Assembly (NCBI GenBank): GCA_016858145.1
Contig: JAEHOE010000022.1
Coordinates: 1,054,001 to 1,118,000, forward strand
Direction: 5' to 3'
Length of the DNA stretch: 64,000 bases
Source: Edaphochlamys debaryana
Taxonomy: Eukaryota; Chlorophyta; Chlorophyceae; Chlamydomonadales
Position numbers and translations under genes: made by a program. Numbering within the stretch: position 1 is the first letter of the stretch; every line of letters begins with the position of its first letter. Under the pieces are notes generated by a model that searched no databases, was not told the DNA's origin, and worked only from the letters and a program-made list of their open reading frames with translations. This document shows, piece after piece, positions 1-15,138 of this stretch.

Positions 1-176
1 CATTCGGGCTTGATGCAGGCGTCGATTCCTCTTCGCGCGGCGCTCTCATGAGCAAAGTGACTCGAGAGTCAAGGATAGACTCACGCGTAACCATAGAGAC
101 CCACGCGCTAACCAAGGGCCTAAACCAGCGTACTTGCCAAGTCCCGCCCACGCGGAGACCATCGCAACCCGCAACG

Positions 177-4190
<4,014 letters not shown>

Positions 4191-5503
4191 GGGGGGCTGG
4201 AGGATGGGCGCGGATGGGTTGGGGTACGGATGGCGGTTACCGGGAAGGTCAAGGGCGTGGAGGGTTGCGGGACGATGCCGGGGGCTGGGAAGGGGAGAAA
4301 GCGGCCGGAATGCTGGGGCAAGAGGGCCTCAAGCAGGTGCGATGGGGCTGCGGGAGGGCTACACGGTTGTACAAAGAAAAGAAAGGTTGCACGGCGAGGA
4401 CGGAGCGTGCCCGGACTGTGTGGTGGCGAGTGGCAGGCCTGGTGTGGCGGACAGAGCAATGTCGCAGCTGTGGGTGGATTGACGCGATGTTGGTTTAGGT
4501 TTGAGTTCCGTGGTGACTGTTAAGGCCGTGTGGCAGGTGGGGCGTGTTGGGTCTTCAGGGTACCTGTCGGGGAGTCGAGATGCTTCGTGTGTCACACTGG
4601 TAGCAATTGAACCGGCGCGGAGGACATACGCTGTGAGCTGTTGGTGGGTGTTCATGAACGAGCTACGGCACGTTTGTCCTGGGCGCAAAGCGTCGGGAAA
4701 TAAGTCATCATTTGGGTGGCCCCCCTGTGCGCCGAAGCAGACGGCGCGGTCGGAAGTGCGTGTCTTAAAAGGGACTGGTGAATTGAAGTTTGTACACTAA
4801 TGGCAAGTGTGTGGAATGGGCTATGAATGCGGGGGCGCCCCTTTGCGGCTGTGCTTGCGGCGCGTCGCCCTCAGGACGCTCAGAAGATTTGCAGTAATTC
4901 AGGGGTGATTCGCCCCCGCAGTAATTCGCTTGATGGCGCGGGCCCCTCGTGTGCTGGGAAAGGCGTCTTGTGTGTCTGCAATGGACCAGGTCTGGGTCAG
5001 GTTTCGGACCATGCTCGACTGTGTTTCGCCGGAAGTGCGCCGGCCGTTCGCATGTGTTGGCATGCTGGGTGCAGTATGCCAGCGACGGCCTATGTGGGGG
5101 CGGTGCTGAGGCCTCGGCGGCCGGTGGGGTGAGGGTGGGTGGTGGGGGGCATGCGTCCAGTTGTGTCAGGGGACGGGACGGGCCGTCGAGGAGAGCGGAA
5201 GACAGGGAGGAGGGGGCGAATGGGGCGAGGGAAGCAAGTGTCAGTCGTCGCCTATGCGGAATGTGTGCTGAGACGAGTCCTTCGTGGTTGCCCATGCCCC
5301 AATCCCAGGCAATCTCAACCTTGCCGCTTGGCTGGGCCTGCGCTCTTGTCCGTGTCAGCATTACTACTACCCGGACCCCAGATACGGAAGAGATGACGCA
5401 CGAGAGTGGGGTTCCTGTCAAGTCTAGACGAGAGAGGGGCAGGAGAGGAGCCAGAGCGGGCGAGCGGAGGCCGCGCCGCTCGGGGCATTGCCGCACGCGT
5501 CAG

Positions 5504-5567
5504 CCTGTCACGCCCAGTCATCGGATGGGCCAGCAGCCGCCACCATCCGGCAACTGGGCGTGACAGG
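5504..5567. repeat. Perfect 15-bp inverted repeat with an inner stem (hairpin)
   Basis: The arm cctgtcacgcccagt (5504-5518) is the exact reverse complement of 5553-5567. A second, inner pair (cggatgg at 5522-5528 with ccatccg at 5543-5549) extends the stem beyond a small internal loop. The terminal loop is about 14 nt. It lies in the probable 3' UTR of the thiolase gene, close to the poly(A) signal. Confidence 0.85.
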
Positions 5568-5681
5568 AATGTCCCTCAGAGGCATTCATCGATGCTGTCG
5601 AAATCGATCAGGGACGGCGGAGAGCTTTGTGCGGCGCACACGCAAACGGGCTTTTCATATCATACATGGACATGCATAAAT

Positions 5682-5686
5682 TGTAA
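5682..5686 (+). terminator. TGTAA poly(A) signal, thiolase
   Basis: The first TGTAA I can find downstream of the thiolase stop codon. TGTAA is the usual polyadenylation signal of Chlamydomonas and its relatives, with cleavage normally 10-20 nt further on. Confidence 0.5.
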
Positions 5687-6258
5687 GGGTCGGCTGCGTT
5701 TCCTGACCCAAGGTGACCAAGGGATTACGAGGAGCTCAACGGCCTAAAACGGTGACTGGTTGCACGGATTCATCGACTTGTGAGACGCTACTCCCGGACC
5801 GTATAACCCACACATCACCGCTGGCGGCGGTCCGCAGACGCCTAGCTGCCTCAGACTGAATGGAGTCTCGGGACTAGCCTGCCCGGTCCGCTCACACGCC
5901 TGGCCCCCCTCTAGCCCCTTGCTTTTCGCGTAACCTCGTCCCCCGTCTCGCATGCCCCCTCTAACCCCTTCTCGGCGGACCCCCCGTCAGGTCTCACAAC
6001 CGCCCTTCCAGCCTGCACTGCATGAGCTCCCGACCTGCATCACCCCTCCACTAGTCGGCACGCACGCGCAAGGCTTTTTTTCGAGTCAGTGCGACCACAC
6101 CTGCAATCACTCTTCAAGCCCTAATACAACGGACCATGACCACGCCTTGAGCGTTGGCGCCCTGCTCCCTGCTCGCTCCTGCCTGCCCCCCTGCTGACCA
6201 CGCGACGCCCGCTGCCGACCGCTGCTTCCCTTCAGTTCCCGGGGGTGTGCGCTCCCTG

Positions 6259-9200
6259 CTATCTAGCGTGCCGGTGTTTCCCCGCCTCCTCATCCCCCGG
6301 CCTGCGCCCTTGCCCCGTGCCGGACAAGAGCGCCGCCTTCTCCCCCGCCCCTCCCGTCCCGGACCCCGTCCCCACGGACAGGACCTCCCCCTTGCCCCCC
6401 GCCCCCGCCCCTGACCCTGCTGCCGCCGCCGCTGCTGCCGCCGCCGCCGCCTCGCGCTCGCGAACGGCCTTGGCCTCCATCGCCGCCCGCGAGGCGAAGT
6501 AGCCGTACCCAACCATCCCGGAGAATGCCAGGAGCATGCCTGGGGCATAGAAGGGGGCGAGCACGCGTGCGTGGGAGAGGTGTGTGGGGTTGCTGTCAGC
6601 GTGGGGGGGTGGTTCGCTGCCAGGACCCGGGCGAGGGACTTCATGCATGGGCGAGGGACGCGGGGTTGCAAACCCCCACCCACGGAGGGAAGTAGCTCGA
6701 GCCAGGGGGGAGCGCGTCATGAGCCCAGTCGACCACGTCCACCGGTGGGCTGTCGGCCCCACCCACCCACCCATGACCTTGCGCGGCGGCATGGCCTCCC
6801 CGAACAGCGCCCAGCCGCCCAGCAGCACCAGCAGCGTCTTGGCGTGGCCCAGCACCTGGGGGTCGGGGTTTGGGGGTGGGTTTGGGGGTTTGGGGGTTTG
6901 GGGATGTGTAGGCGGAATGGGGCTGGGGATGGGGGGGAGGAGGCGTGCGGGGTGAGCCGGTGGGGGACAGGGACATGTATTGCGCCCTCCAGCGCAACGC
7001 AAGGCGTGGGCCGCAGGGTGTGCGGGGGTCGGCACAGCCCCTGCGCTCCCCCTGCCCTCGCCCTCACCTGGAATGTGGTGGCGCTGAAGCGGCCCAGCAC
7101 CAGGAACTGGCTGGCGTTGACCGCGATGGCCAGCAGGCTGAGGTGGGGTGGAGTGGAGGGTAAGGTGAGGGACATGGTTAATTGGTGGGTTGGATGCATG
7201 GAACGGCTGCCAGCCCCGATACAAGCCTGTGTATACCCAACACCAGGCGGCCTCACCACCCCATTACCCCCCCTCCTCGCCGCCCACCGCCCCGTTCGAA
7301 CATCACCCCCCCACACACACCAGCTGAGCCCCAGCATCTCGATGCCCGGCACCGACGCCTCCCACTCCATGATCCACTTGCTGCTGGCGGCCTTGTCCAC
7401 AAAGGGGCCCACGATCAGGCAGATCATGCCCTGTTAGTGGGGGAGGATGGGGGAAGGGTAAGGTCGGTTGCAGGGGGAGTGGGGCTGCGGCGCTGCAGGG
7501 GTTTGACGGCTGCTAGGCACGTAACACCGGGTCTACTTCTCACTTACAGTTGCTAACCCTGCAGGAGACGACGTCGACATGCCCACACGGTCCTCGCCAC
7601 GTCGTTCTTCCTCACCCCTCCCACGCGCACCCCCCCACCCCCCCGAACCTGCAGAAAGCTGCAGTCTCCTCCCTGACCTGCAGGAAGCTGTAACCCCCCC
7701 TCTCCGACGCGCCCACCCCCATCCCCCCCGGACCTGCAGGAAGCTGGTGTTGCTCATGAGCTGGTTGCTGGTCAGGCCGTGCATGGCCTGGGGACGGGGG
7801 GGGGGGGCAGCGGGGGTTGTCACTTGTCAGGTGGGGTCAAGAGTGGGGAGCGGATGGGCGGGGACTCGAGGTCCTGAGCCAAACCAAGCGAGCCGTGCCT
7901 CCCTCCTCGAATCGGCTGGTGAGTTGGCAGTATTTGGAAGCAAAGGGAGAGGTGGGGGGAAGGAGGAAGGCAGGCAGAGGGCACGTGGCAGGACGGGACG
8001 CGGAGAGAGCAAGGCCGTGAGCTGCGCCTCTGACCCAGGTGCCGTACGTGTGCCGTACGTTCCCCGCTGCATCCCTGCCGCACGCACCTGCAGGTGGCCG
8101 CACAGGATCTGCTGCAGCCCGCCCGTCACGATGAAGGCGCCCGCCATGGCCACACCCGCGGGATGCACGGCCACGTCCCTGGGGTGGGCGCCGGGGGAGG
8201 ATGGGGGCGCGGGGGGAAGGGCGGTCGAGCTGAGCGGGGTCGCGTCGCGTCGCCAGGCGAGGAGAGTACCGGCACGGCTTCGCGACGGCCGCCCGCGAAT
8301 CACCCATTCTTCATCTGCCCCGCCTCCCGCCCCCCCCCCGCTGGACACTGGCCGTGTCCTCTGCCTGTGCTCCCAGTCCTCACACCGTCCCTCCAGTCGA
8401 CGGCCCCAAACGTGCCGCTCCCCTCCCCCACCCGACGCCCCCCCCCCGCTCACGACACTGTCACGATGGCCACCCCCGCCAGCACCACCACCATGGAGAG
8501 GAGCACGGTGGGGGGGAAGCGCCGCTTGAGCCTGGGGGGGGGGGGCAGAAGCGGTGTAACGCTGGGCTTGGGGGGCCTCAGCAGGGGCTTGTCTCTCGGG
8601 GTTACCCCAGGCCCCCGCCCTTCGCAGCAGGGAACTGCCCCACTCGGACCGCCATCCCGCTCCGCGCCCGAATACCTCTAGGCTCCCAGCCTCTCACCCC
8701 AGCCCCACTAGTGGGCCGTTTACTTCCCTCCCCCCAATCCCCCTCGCTGGCTGCCTGGGGTAGGCGGGCGGAAGGGGACCGCGCCCCGCCCGAATGCCTT
8801 GGGCTCCCAGCCTGTCGCCCTCAGCATGCTGACGCCACCCGCCGGGGCCCCAATAGTGCCTCCGTCTACGGTACTTCCCTCCCTCCCCCTCCCCCCCACC
8901 AGAGCATCTCCACTGAGGCCACAAAGGGGCTCATGAGCAGCTTGGCGATCTGGTAGAAGCCCACCTGGGGGGAGGGAGGGAAGGGGTGTTTATTGCTGAG
9001 CGGGATCGTGATAGGGTGGGGAAGGAGGGTCTGGAGGGGAGGGGAAAGGGGTCGGGTGCTGGAGGGCGGGAGCGGGCAAGCGCCGAGGAGGCCCTCCCTC
9101 TGCCCCTGCCGTGTCCCTCCCCTCCCCTCTCTCCCACACCGCCCGTAGCGCGGGACCAGCTGCTGGCCTCGACGACAGACCGCGGACCTCCGCGCGCATA

Positions 9201-10435
9201 CGGCTCGCCGGCCACCGCCAGTGCTCGCCCCCTGCTCGAAGCAAGTTCCTCCCTGCCCACCCCCTCCCTCCCCCTCCCTCCCCTCCCCACCCCTCACCGA
9301 GTTGAGCAGCAGCGACAGGTTGGCGCAACCGATGCTGAGCGCCCCCACGCCCGCGAACAGCAGCGTGCCGCGCAGGGGCATGTCGGCGGGCTCGGATAGG
9401 CCCGCGCGCTCCAGGCCCCAGGCGGCCCACGCGCACACGACGAAGTGTAGACCCGACACAGTAGTGGCGAACTGAGGTGTGTGTGGGGGGAAGGGGCGGG
9501 TGTGGGTGTTTGGGTAAGGGTGTGGGTGTGGGTGGGAGTGGGAGTGGGTGCGGAGTGCTCTCCTCGAAGGCTCCCCGCCTGCGTGATCCTTCCCAGAGGC
9601 AGGCTTGCCACCAACCGTCTACCCTGTCGATGCAGCCCGCCCTGCCCTGCCCCTCCCCCTGCGGCAGGTCTCTACGCCCCCCCCCCCACCCGCCCCACCG
9701 TGAATCGGTACACACTCATTAGCGCCTGCAGGGTGGGTGGGGCCCGGGTCCAGGGCGGAGGGGCGGGGTCGGGGGTGTTTGTTGCTGAACGGGATCGTGC
9801 CGACGGGGTCGGGGGCAGCGGGCGGGCGACGTGCGGCAAGGGCTACCCAGCACTCAGCCCTTCAACATGGGGTGGATCTGGATCCCGCACGCGCCGTCAC
9901 GGGGAACCAAGATGAGTCTGGGCCCGGGGGCCCCAGCCGCACTCGCCTTGGTCACAAAGATGATGATCACCGAACTGGGATCAAGCGGCATGGGTTAGGG
10001 AGGGCGCGTGTGAGAGGTTAGGGAAGGGGTGCGTGAGAGAGGGATCGGGAGGGCCGGGGGCATTAAGGTCGCTGTGTGCGGTCTGTATCAGGCAGCAGAA
10101 GGGTAGAGGAGTCCCTAAGCCTCCCACAGCCCTCTGCACGTTGGAACGGGCTGCGCGGCCAGGGCGGGGGGACCTTGCTGGGCTCCTCCTATCGGCCCTC
10201 ACGTGGTCACATTGGACAGCCAGGCGAAGACGTTGACCAGCAGTTCCTGTGCGGAAGCGAGGATGGAGCGAGGGGAGGAGGGGGATGTCGAGGGATGTGG
10301 ATGGTTGCCACCCAGCGGTTGTTGAGTCCAGCACCGAGCAAATCGTTGCCCCGCGGAGACAGACGGGGCTGAGCCCCACTCGAAACATCGTCTCACTTTC
10401 TGCTGCGCCGACTCCTTCGCTGCTGCGGACTCCAT
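6259..10435 (-). CDS. UXT-type UDP-sugar transporter (NST/TPT family), 13 exons
   Basis: A Golgi/ER membrane antiporter of the nucleotide-sugar/triose-phosphate translocator superfamily. It most resembles plant UDP-xylose transporters, which carry UDP-sugars into the Golgi lumen for glycosylation of wall and secreted proteins. Exons on the minus strand: 10435-10397, 10246-10203, 9974-9947, 9725-9699, 9471-9298, 8964-8900, 8531-8454, 8178-8088, 7787-7734, 7430-7321, 7137-7068, 6855-6771, 6539-6259; 381 residues. Diagnostic segments are FATTVSGLHF, SIGCANLSLLLNSVGFYQ, the lysine pair in LKRR, SNQLMSNTSFLQ, VGPFVDK and TTFQVLGHAKT. Ten hydrophobic helices are plausible. Exons 3 and 4 are only 28 and 27 nt, and intron 3 has a GC donor. 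The last exon adds a poly-Ala and Gly-rich tail after the final helix. The exact substrate cannot be read from sequence. Confidence 0.9.
6869..6903. repeat. TTTGGGGG short tandem repeat in a transporter intron
   Basis: Four or so imperfect copies of TTTGGGGG on the plus strand. In the minus-strand pre-mRNA this is a C-rich, A-interrupted tract directly before the acceptor of the exon at 6855-6771. The DNA strand can form a G-quadruplex, and the motif is telomere-like but short and internal. Confidence 0.8.
8663..8890. repeat. Diverged tandem duplication inside a transporter intron
   Basis: Within the intron between exons 6 and 7 of the transporter, the stretch near 8663-8745 is partly repeated near 8784-8890. 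Shared blocks include cgcccgaat, ggctcccagcct and acttccctcc. The copies are interrupted and diverged, with no coding content. Confidence 0.55.
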
Positions 10436-10613
10436 CGTCCTCCCCCTACTCCTCGCCGCGTGCTCGCCCCGTGGTTAGACTAGGCTATAAGTGCAATAAG
10501 ATCTAGAACGATCTGGGCCTGCACAGGGGCCAGCGTGGCTTCGCGCGCAAGTTGGCTGTCGGGCGCTGCCACACCAGGTGCACTGAAAGCGTGAACTAAC
10601 GACGTTTGCAGTT
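10436..10613. promoter_or_regulatory. Bidirectional promoter between the transporter and P450 genes
   Basis: Only 178 bp separate the two divergent start codons. A TATAAG hexamer at 10486-10491 lies about 125 bp upstream of the P450 start and is the best TATA-like candidate. Both 5' UTRs and core promoters must share this short interval. Confidence 0.45.
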
Positions 10614-13600
10614 ATGCAGCAGTCAGAACAGTATGAGGCCAACAGTACAGGCGAACCCCCATCTGCTGGTGGCGAGCGTGCAGGCAAGGTGCAGCTCGTT
10701 GAGGTGCACGCAAACGCGGGGGACATACATAATACATACCAAAGGCACGTAAGTACACCTCAAGTCTGGACGCAGTCAACCAAGCGCAACATGCTGCCGG
10801 GCGAGCCCGGGTTATGGCTCTACGCCTCAACAGCCGCCCTGGGGTTGGTTTTCATATGGCTCCTTAGCAAGGTACAGACAGTTCAGCGGTCGCACCGGCT
10901 TGGAATCGCTGTCTGGGAGTGTCGACATGTGCGCTCAGCGGGGATCGCGCTTGCGTGCAGGCCACCACACGAAGGGCACTTGGCAAGGGAAAACAGCTGC
11001 CAGGTGAGGGAGGGGGCTGGCGATGAAACCCTGGCCTGCGAGCCGCGTCGTGCCCTATGGGGCGGGTGCTCTCTGGGGTGCCCCCCGGTGAGGCCTTCTT
11101 CTTCACCGCCAACCATCCTCGACCCCCTCCACAACATACCTCCACCCTTCTCCCCCCGGCAGTCGCGAGCGGTCTTCCGCTGCTGGGCCACTCCCTGACG
11201 CTTCGCTCCGGCGACCGCCGCCTGACGGCGCTGCGGGCCTGGTCAACGCAGTACGATGGCGTCTTCGGTCTGTCCCGCGGCCTGCTCGGCGGGCCGCTGC
11301 TGGTCGTGCTGTCGGACCCCGCTGCCGTACACGGCCTGCTCGCTCTTGGCGAGGACGTGGCACCAAAGAGCAAGCGGTTCTACGGTTCGATAGAGGAGGT
11401 GGGGCGACTTGTGGCCCGGGTCCCGGTCTCGAGGTTCCTCAGGGTGCAGTGGGGCGTTTCACCCCCCTACCAAGGGCTGAGCCCACCAAGCCCCAGCGGG
11501 GTTGCCTCGCTCTCCACCCACGTCGTACGCTGTGTACGGGACTACGCCTGCGACTGTGGTGCTATGCGCGGCGTCAGTCTGTGGGGAGACTTCGGCTTCG
11601 GTGCTCGACCCCTCCCCGTCCCTCCGCCCCCCCTCCCAGGTGCTGCACCCGTCCGGCCCCGCGCCCTCCTGCCTCACCGCCACCGCCGCCGCCGCCTGGG
11701 GCCCCGTGCGCCGCTCCCTGCTGCACGCCTTCAGCGCCGAGGAGCTGAGGGAGGACTTCCTGGTGAGAGCCGCCACCGCCCCCTACCCCCCCTGCAGCCT
11801 CGGCTGGCCCCGCCTGCCCCCCCTACCTGCTGCCGCCGGCAGCCAGCCGGGGCCCTACTGCTTGCTGTCGCGGAGCACAAACAGCCAAGAGCTGGATGTG
11901 GGGGCGCTTCATGGCTTCAGCGCTGCTCCCGTCCTCCCATCCACCCACCTTCACAAGCTCGGCATCGCAGACCTCGACCCACCCCGCACCACCCGTCACT
12001 TGCACGCCCTGCTTCCACCAACCCGCCGCACCACCTCCTCCCCCAACCCCCTAACTCCCTCCCAGGTGGCCAAGGCCAAGGCCTACCGCCTGGCCGCCTT
12101 ACTGCAGGACCTGGGGCCGGGGGTCATACTGGACGCAGACGATGCGGTACGAAGGGGGGGGGGCGGTGGGGGCAGGCGGGGATGATGCCTGATGCGCGGT
12201 GTGCTAGGGGCGCTGGGCGCTGCCAGCTGGGTGCGTGCACGTGCGTCCCGGTGGGCAGGCCTGGCTATGGAAACAGGGACACGACGGGGAGGGGTCCACC
12301 TCATGCCGCTGCCCCTCCCCGGCCCGCCCCACCTCGTCACCCCAACCCCCCTCCCTCCAGGGCTGCCGCCTGGCACTGGACGTGCTGGGCGTGAGCAAGC
12401 TGGGGTACGACTTCGAGGTGGGGCGCAAGGGGGGAGGGTCTCGGGGGAGGGGGGATTGATGCATGGGGTTGTCCCGTGCCGCAGCATGGCTCAGACGGTC
12501 TCGGGGGTGGGTGTTGCACTGCGTGTTCCGTGCTGCAGGATGGCACAGACAACAGAGGCAGTGTGCGCATCGAGGGGGTTAGTGGCGGGCTGCGGGGTGC
12601 GGGGTGCGGACCCTCACGGATGGGACTCACCCTAAGCCGCGTTCCGCCAACCCCCTTCCCCCCTCCTGCCAGGCCGTGGAGGCCACAGGGGAGGTGCTGC
12701 TGCTGCGGCTGCTGGGGGAGGTCCGGCAGGAGTGGGAGGCGCGGCGGCGGCGGCCGTTGGGGCCGCTGACGGGCTGGGTCAGCGACCGGGCGGCGGAGGG
12801 GGGCCTGCGCTGCCGCATCCTGGCTGACTTTGTGGCGCAGGTGTGGGGGGGGGGTTGGGGTGGAGGCGGAGGCGGAGGGAAGGGTGTGTTTGGGGCTGAT
12901 GTGGGTCGGGGATTGGGCCGGTTGGGTGTGCGCCTTGGCGGGAGTACCAGGTCGCGAGCTCGGGCGCAGCGTGGGCGCGTGTGGGGTGTGCGGCTGCCCC
13001 GTACCCACGCTCCGCGCCCCGCCTCGCCCCGCCTCCCCCCCGCCCCCCGCAGGAGCTGTGGGGCGACATCGAGGCCCGCGGCCCCCCACCCCCGGACGAC
13101 ACCACTCTGGCAGCGCAGCTGGTCCGCCTGTGGTGAGGGGGGGGAGGGCAGGACCGGCAGGAGGGGAGGGGAGGGGAGCGGGAGCGGAGGGGAAGGGGAC
13201 CAGAGGGGGCGGGAGGCAGCAGCAGCCTCTGATCGGCACCCGCTGCCGACACTCCACCGCGTTTCGAGGCACAGAGCAGGCGCAGGGCGTTGCTTGGTGT
13301 CGCTGATAGCTGCTCTTGCGGAGCGCCATCCATCCACATTACCCGTCAATCCCCTTCCTCCCTCCGGCCGCAGGTCACCACCCGCCGTGGGTGCCGCCTC
13401 GGCCGCCCCCGGCGTGACGCACGACCGCGCCGCCGCCGAGCTGGCATCCTTACTAATGTACGGCATGGAGCCGGCGGGGCACTGCATCGCCTGGGCCCTG
13501 CACTGCCTGGCGCACAACCGGGCGGCACAGGTACATCGCGGGGGGTGGGGCGGGGGCGGGGTCTACTTCGTGCCATTGGTGTGCGAGCCCCATCCGGACA

Positions 13601-15138
13601 GTCAATCTCAAGATCTCGGCACAGTCTGCCGAACGCAGTTGTGCAGTTGTGCAGTTACTGCACGTGTACACCCCCTGCGTACACGCACACGCACACGCAC
13701 ACGCCCGCGCCGCCCCACCTCGTTCCATCTGTCTGTCCTCCCCGTGCCGCCTCCCCCAGGACAAGTTGGTGGCTGAGCTGAAGCGGGAGGGTGGGTGAGG
13801 GAACCTGGGGGGTGGGAACTGGGGAGACCAGGGAGTGGGTCCTTGGACATGTGGTGGCTGGCGGAATCCTGTGGGTGGGCGGGATCACCTCAGCCAGCCT
13901 GGCGCAGACCCAGCAGCGTGCCTTGCGCACCCACGCAGGCGTGTACGACAACCCCGCCAGCCTGACGTACGACATGCTGCCCCGCCTGCCGTACCTGGAC
14001 GCCGTCGTGCGCGAGACGCTGCGGCTGTACCCGCCCTGCGCCTGCCCCGCGACCGTGCGCTCCCTCAGAAAGGTGCGCACCGCACCCCAGGGAGCGGAAC
14101 TCTGAAGGGAGGGCGGAAAAGGCGGGCGGAGAGCCTCGTGCCTTCATTCATGTGCGATTGACAGTTGTTTGTGTACCCCCTACACCTACCACGTGTGGTG
14201 CTTCTCGCCTTGCCGCCCATGCACACCTCCTCCCCTGCCCGTATCCCAATCCGAGCGCACGCGAGACGGCACAGGACTTGCGAGCGTGTGTTCTGCGGCC
14301 AGTGGGCCTCTGCGTGCCCTCCACACCGCCGCCGTCACGTGCTCCGCCGCATCTCTCCTCCAGCTTGCCTGACCCCCCTCTCCCTCACACCTGGCGGCAC
14401 CCCCCGATGCCCTACCCCCCACTCACACGCCATCCCCAACCCTCCTACCCCAACCCTCCTACCCCAAGCTCGCCCTCACCCTTCCCCCTCCGCCCCCAGC
14501 CCGTGGTCCTGGGCGGCACCGCCCTGCCCTCCGGCGCCGAGGTGTGGGTGGACGTGTGGAGCATGCACCGCTGCCCCCGCCTCTGGCGCGACCCCGACCG
14601 CTTCAACCCCGAGCGATGGACCGACGCATCAGCCCGGCCCAGCCCCGTGCCGGGCCCCGCAGGCGCCGCCGCGGGTGGCAAGGGGAAGGCCGGGGGCAAG
14701 AAGGGCGCGGCACGGGGGGTCAAAGCTGCTGGCGGTGACGGCGGCGACGGTAACGCAGCGGCCGCCGTCGACGCTGACGCTGCGGCGGCGGCGGCGGCGT
14801 TCGACGGGCTGTCGACGCTACCTACCGACGGCGGCTCTGCCGCTTCCGCCGCGCCGCCTGCCGCCGCCGTCGCCGCCGCCCTTGCATCCGCCGCCACCAC
14901 CTCTACAGACGCACCCTTGTGCTCACCGCTGGCGTTCCTTCCGTTCGGCGTGGGGCCCCGCTGCTGCCTGGGTCAGGGCCTGGCACTGGCGGAGGTGAAG
15001 GCGGCTCTGGCGGTGCTGGTGGGGGCGGTGGCGTGGGAGCCCAGCGGCGAGCCGGGGGACGAGCCGCGGCTGGCGGCAGGACTGTTCGTGCGGCCGGAGG
15101 GGGGCGTGCACCTGCTCATTGCGCCCCGGAAGCGGTAG
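10614..15138 (+). CDS. Cytochrome P450 monooxygenase with N-terminal membrane anchor, 12 exons
   Basis: Haem-thiolate monooxygenase; substrate unknown. Exons: 10614-10871, 10961-11003, 11163-11398, 11640-11762, 12066-12146, 12361-12417, 12673-12840, 13053-13132, 13374-13530, 13760-13790, 13939-14072, 14500-15138; 668 residues. A single hydrophobic segment (residues 66-84, GLWLYASTAALGLVFIWLL) precedes the usual proline-rich hinge, followed by LPLLGHSL. The K-helix is VVRETLRLYPP (ExxR), the PERF-region is FNPERW, and the haem loop is FGVGPRCCLG with the ligand Cys near residue 612. The I-helix reads MYGMEPAGHCIAWAL and lacks the normal (D/E)T pair. About 95 residues of Ala/Gly/Lys-rich sequence are inserted between PERW and the haem loop, which explains the length (usual about 500). 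Exon 10 is 31 nt. Some fragments recall eukaryotic clan 4 or 97 enzymes but I cannot assign a CYP family. Confidence 0.92.
13680..13705. repeat. ACGCAC microsatellite in a P450 intron
   Basis: About four copies of a cacacg-type hexamer in the intron between exons 9 and 10 of the P450 gene. Simple sequence with no other function seen. Confidence 0.8.

Larger units (their letters stand above)
4191..6258. other. Convergent intergenic region with long 3' UTRs
   Basis: No convincing gene. The thiolase 3' UTR probably runs from 4191 to just past a TGTAA signal at 5682-5686, a length that is normal in volvocine algae. The remainder to 6258 would be the 3' side of the minus-strand transporter. A hairpin-forming inverted repeat lies at 5504-5567. 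Open frames here, such as a minus-strand one at 4765-5496, have no family resemblance or splice support. Confidence 0.6.

Noticed and set aside
4765..5496. 243-codon minus-strand open frame downstream of the thiolase
   Set aside because: No motif, no splicing, lies in the likely 3' UTR of the thiolase transcript.
6869..6903. Interstitial telomere
   Set aside because: Only a few TTTGGGGG-like units, not the TTTTAGGG of Chlamydomonas, and located in an intron acceptor tract.
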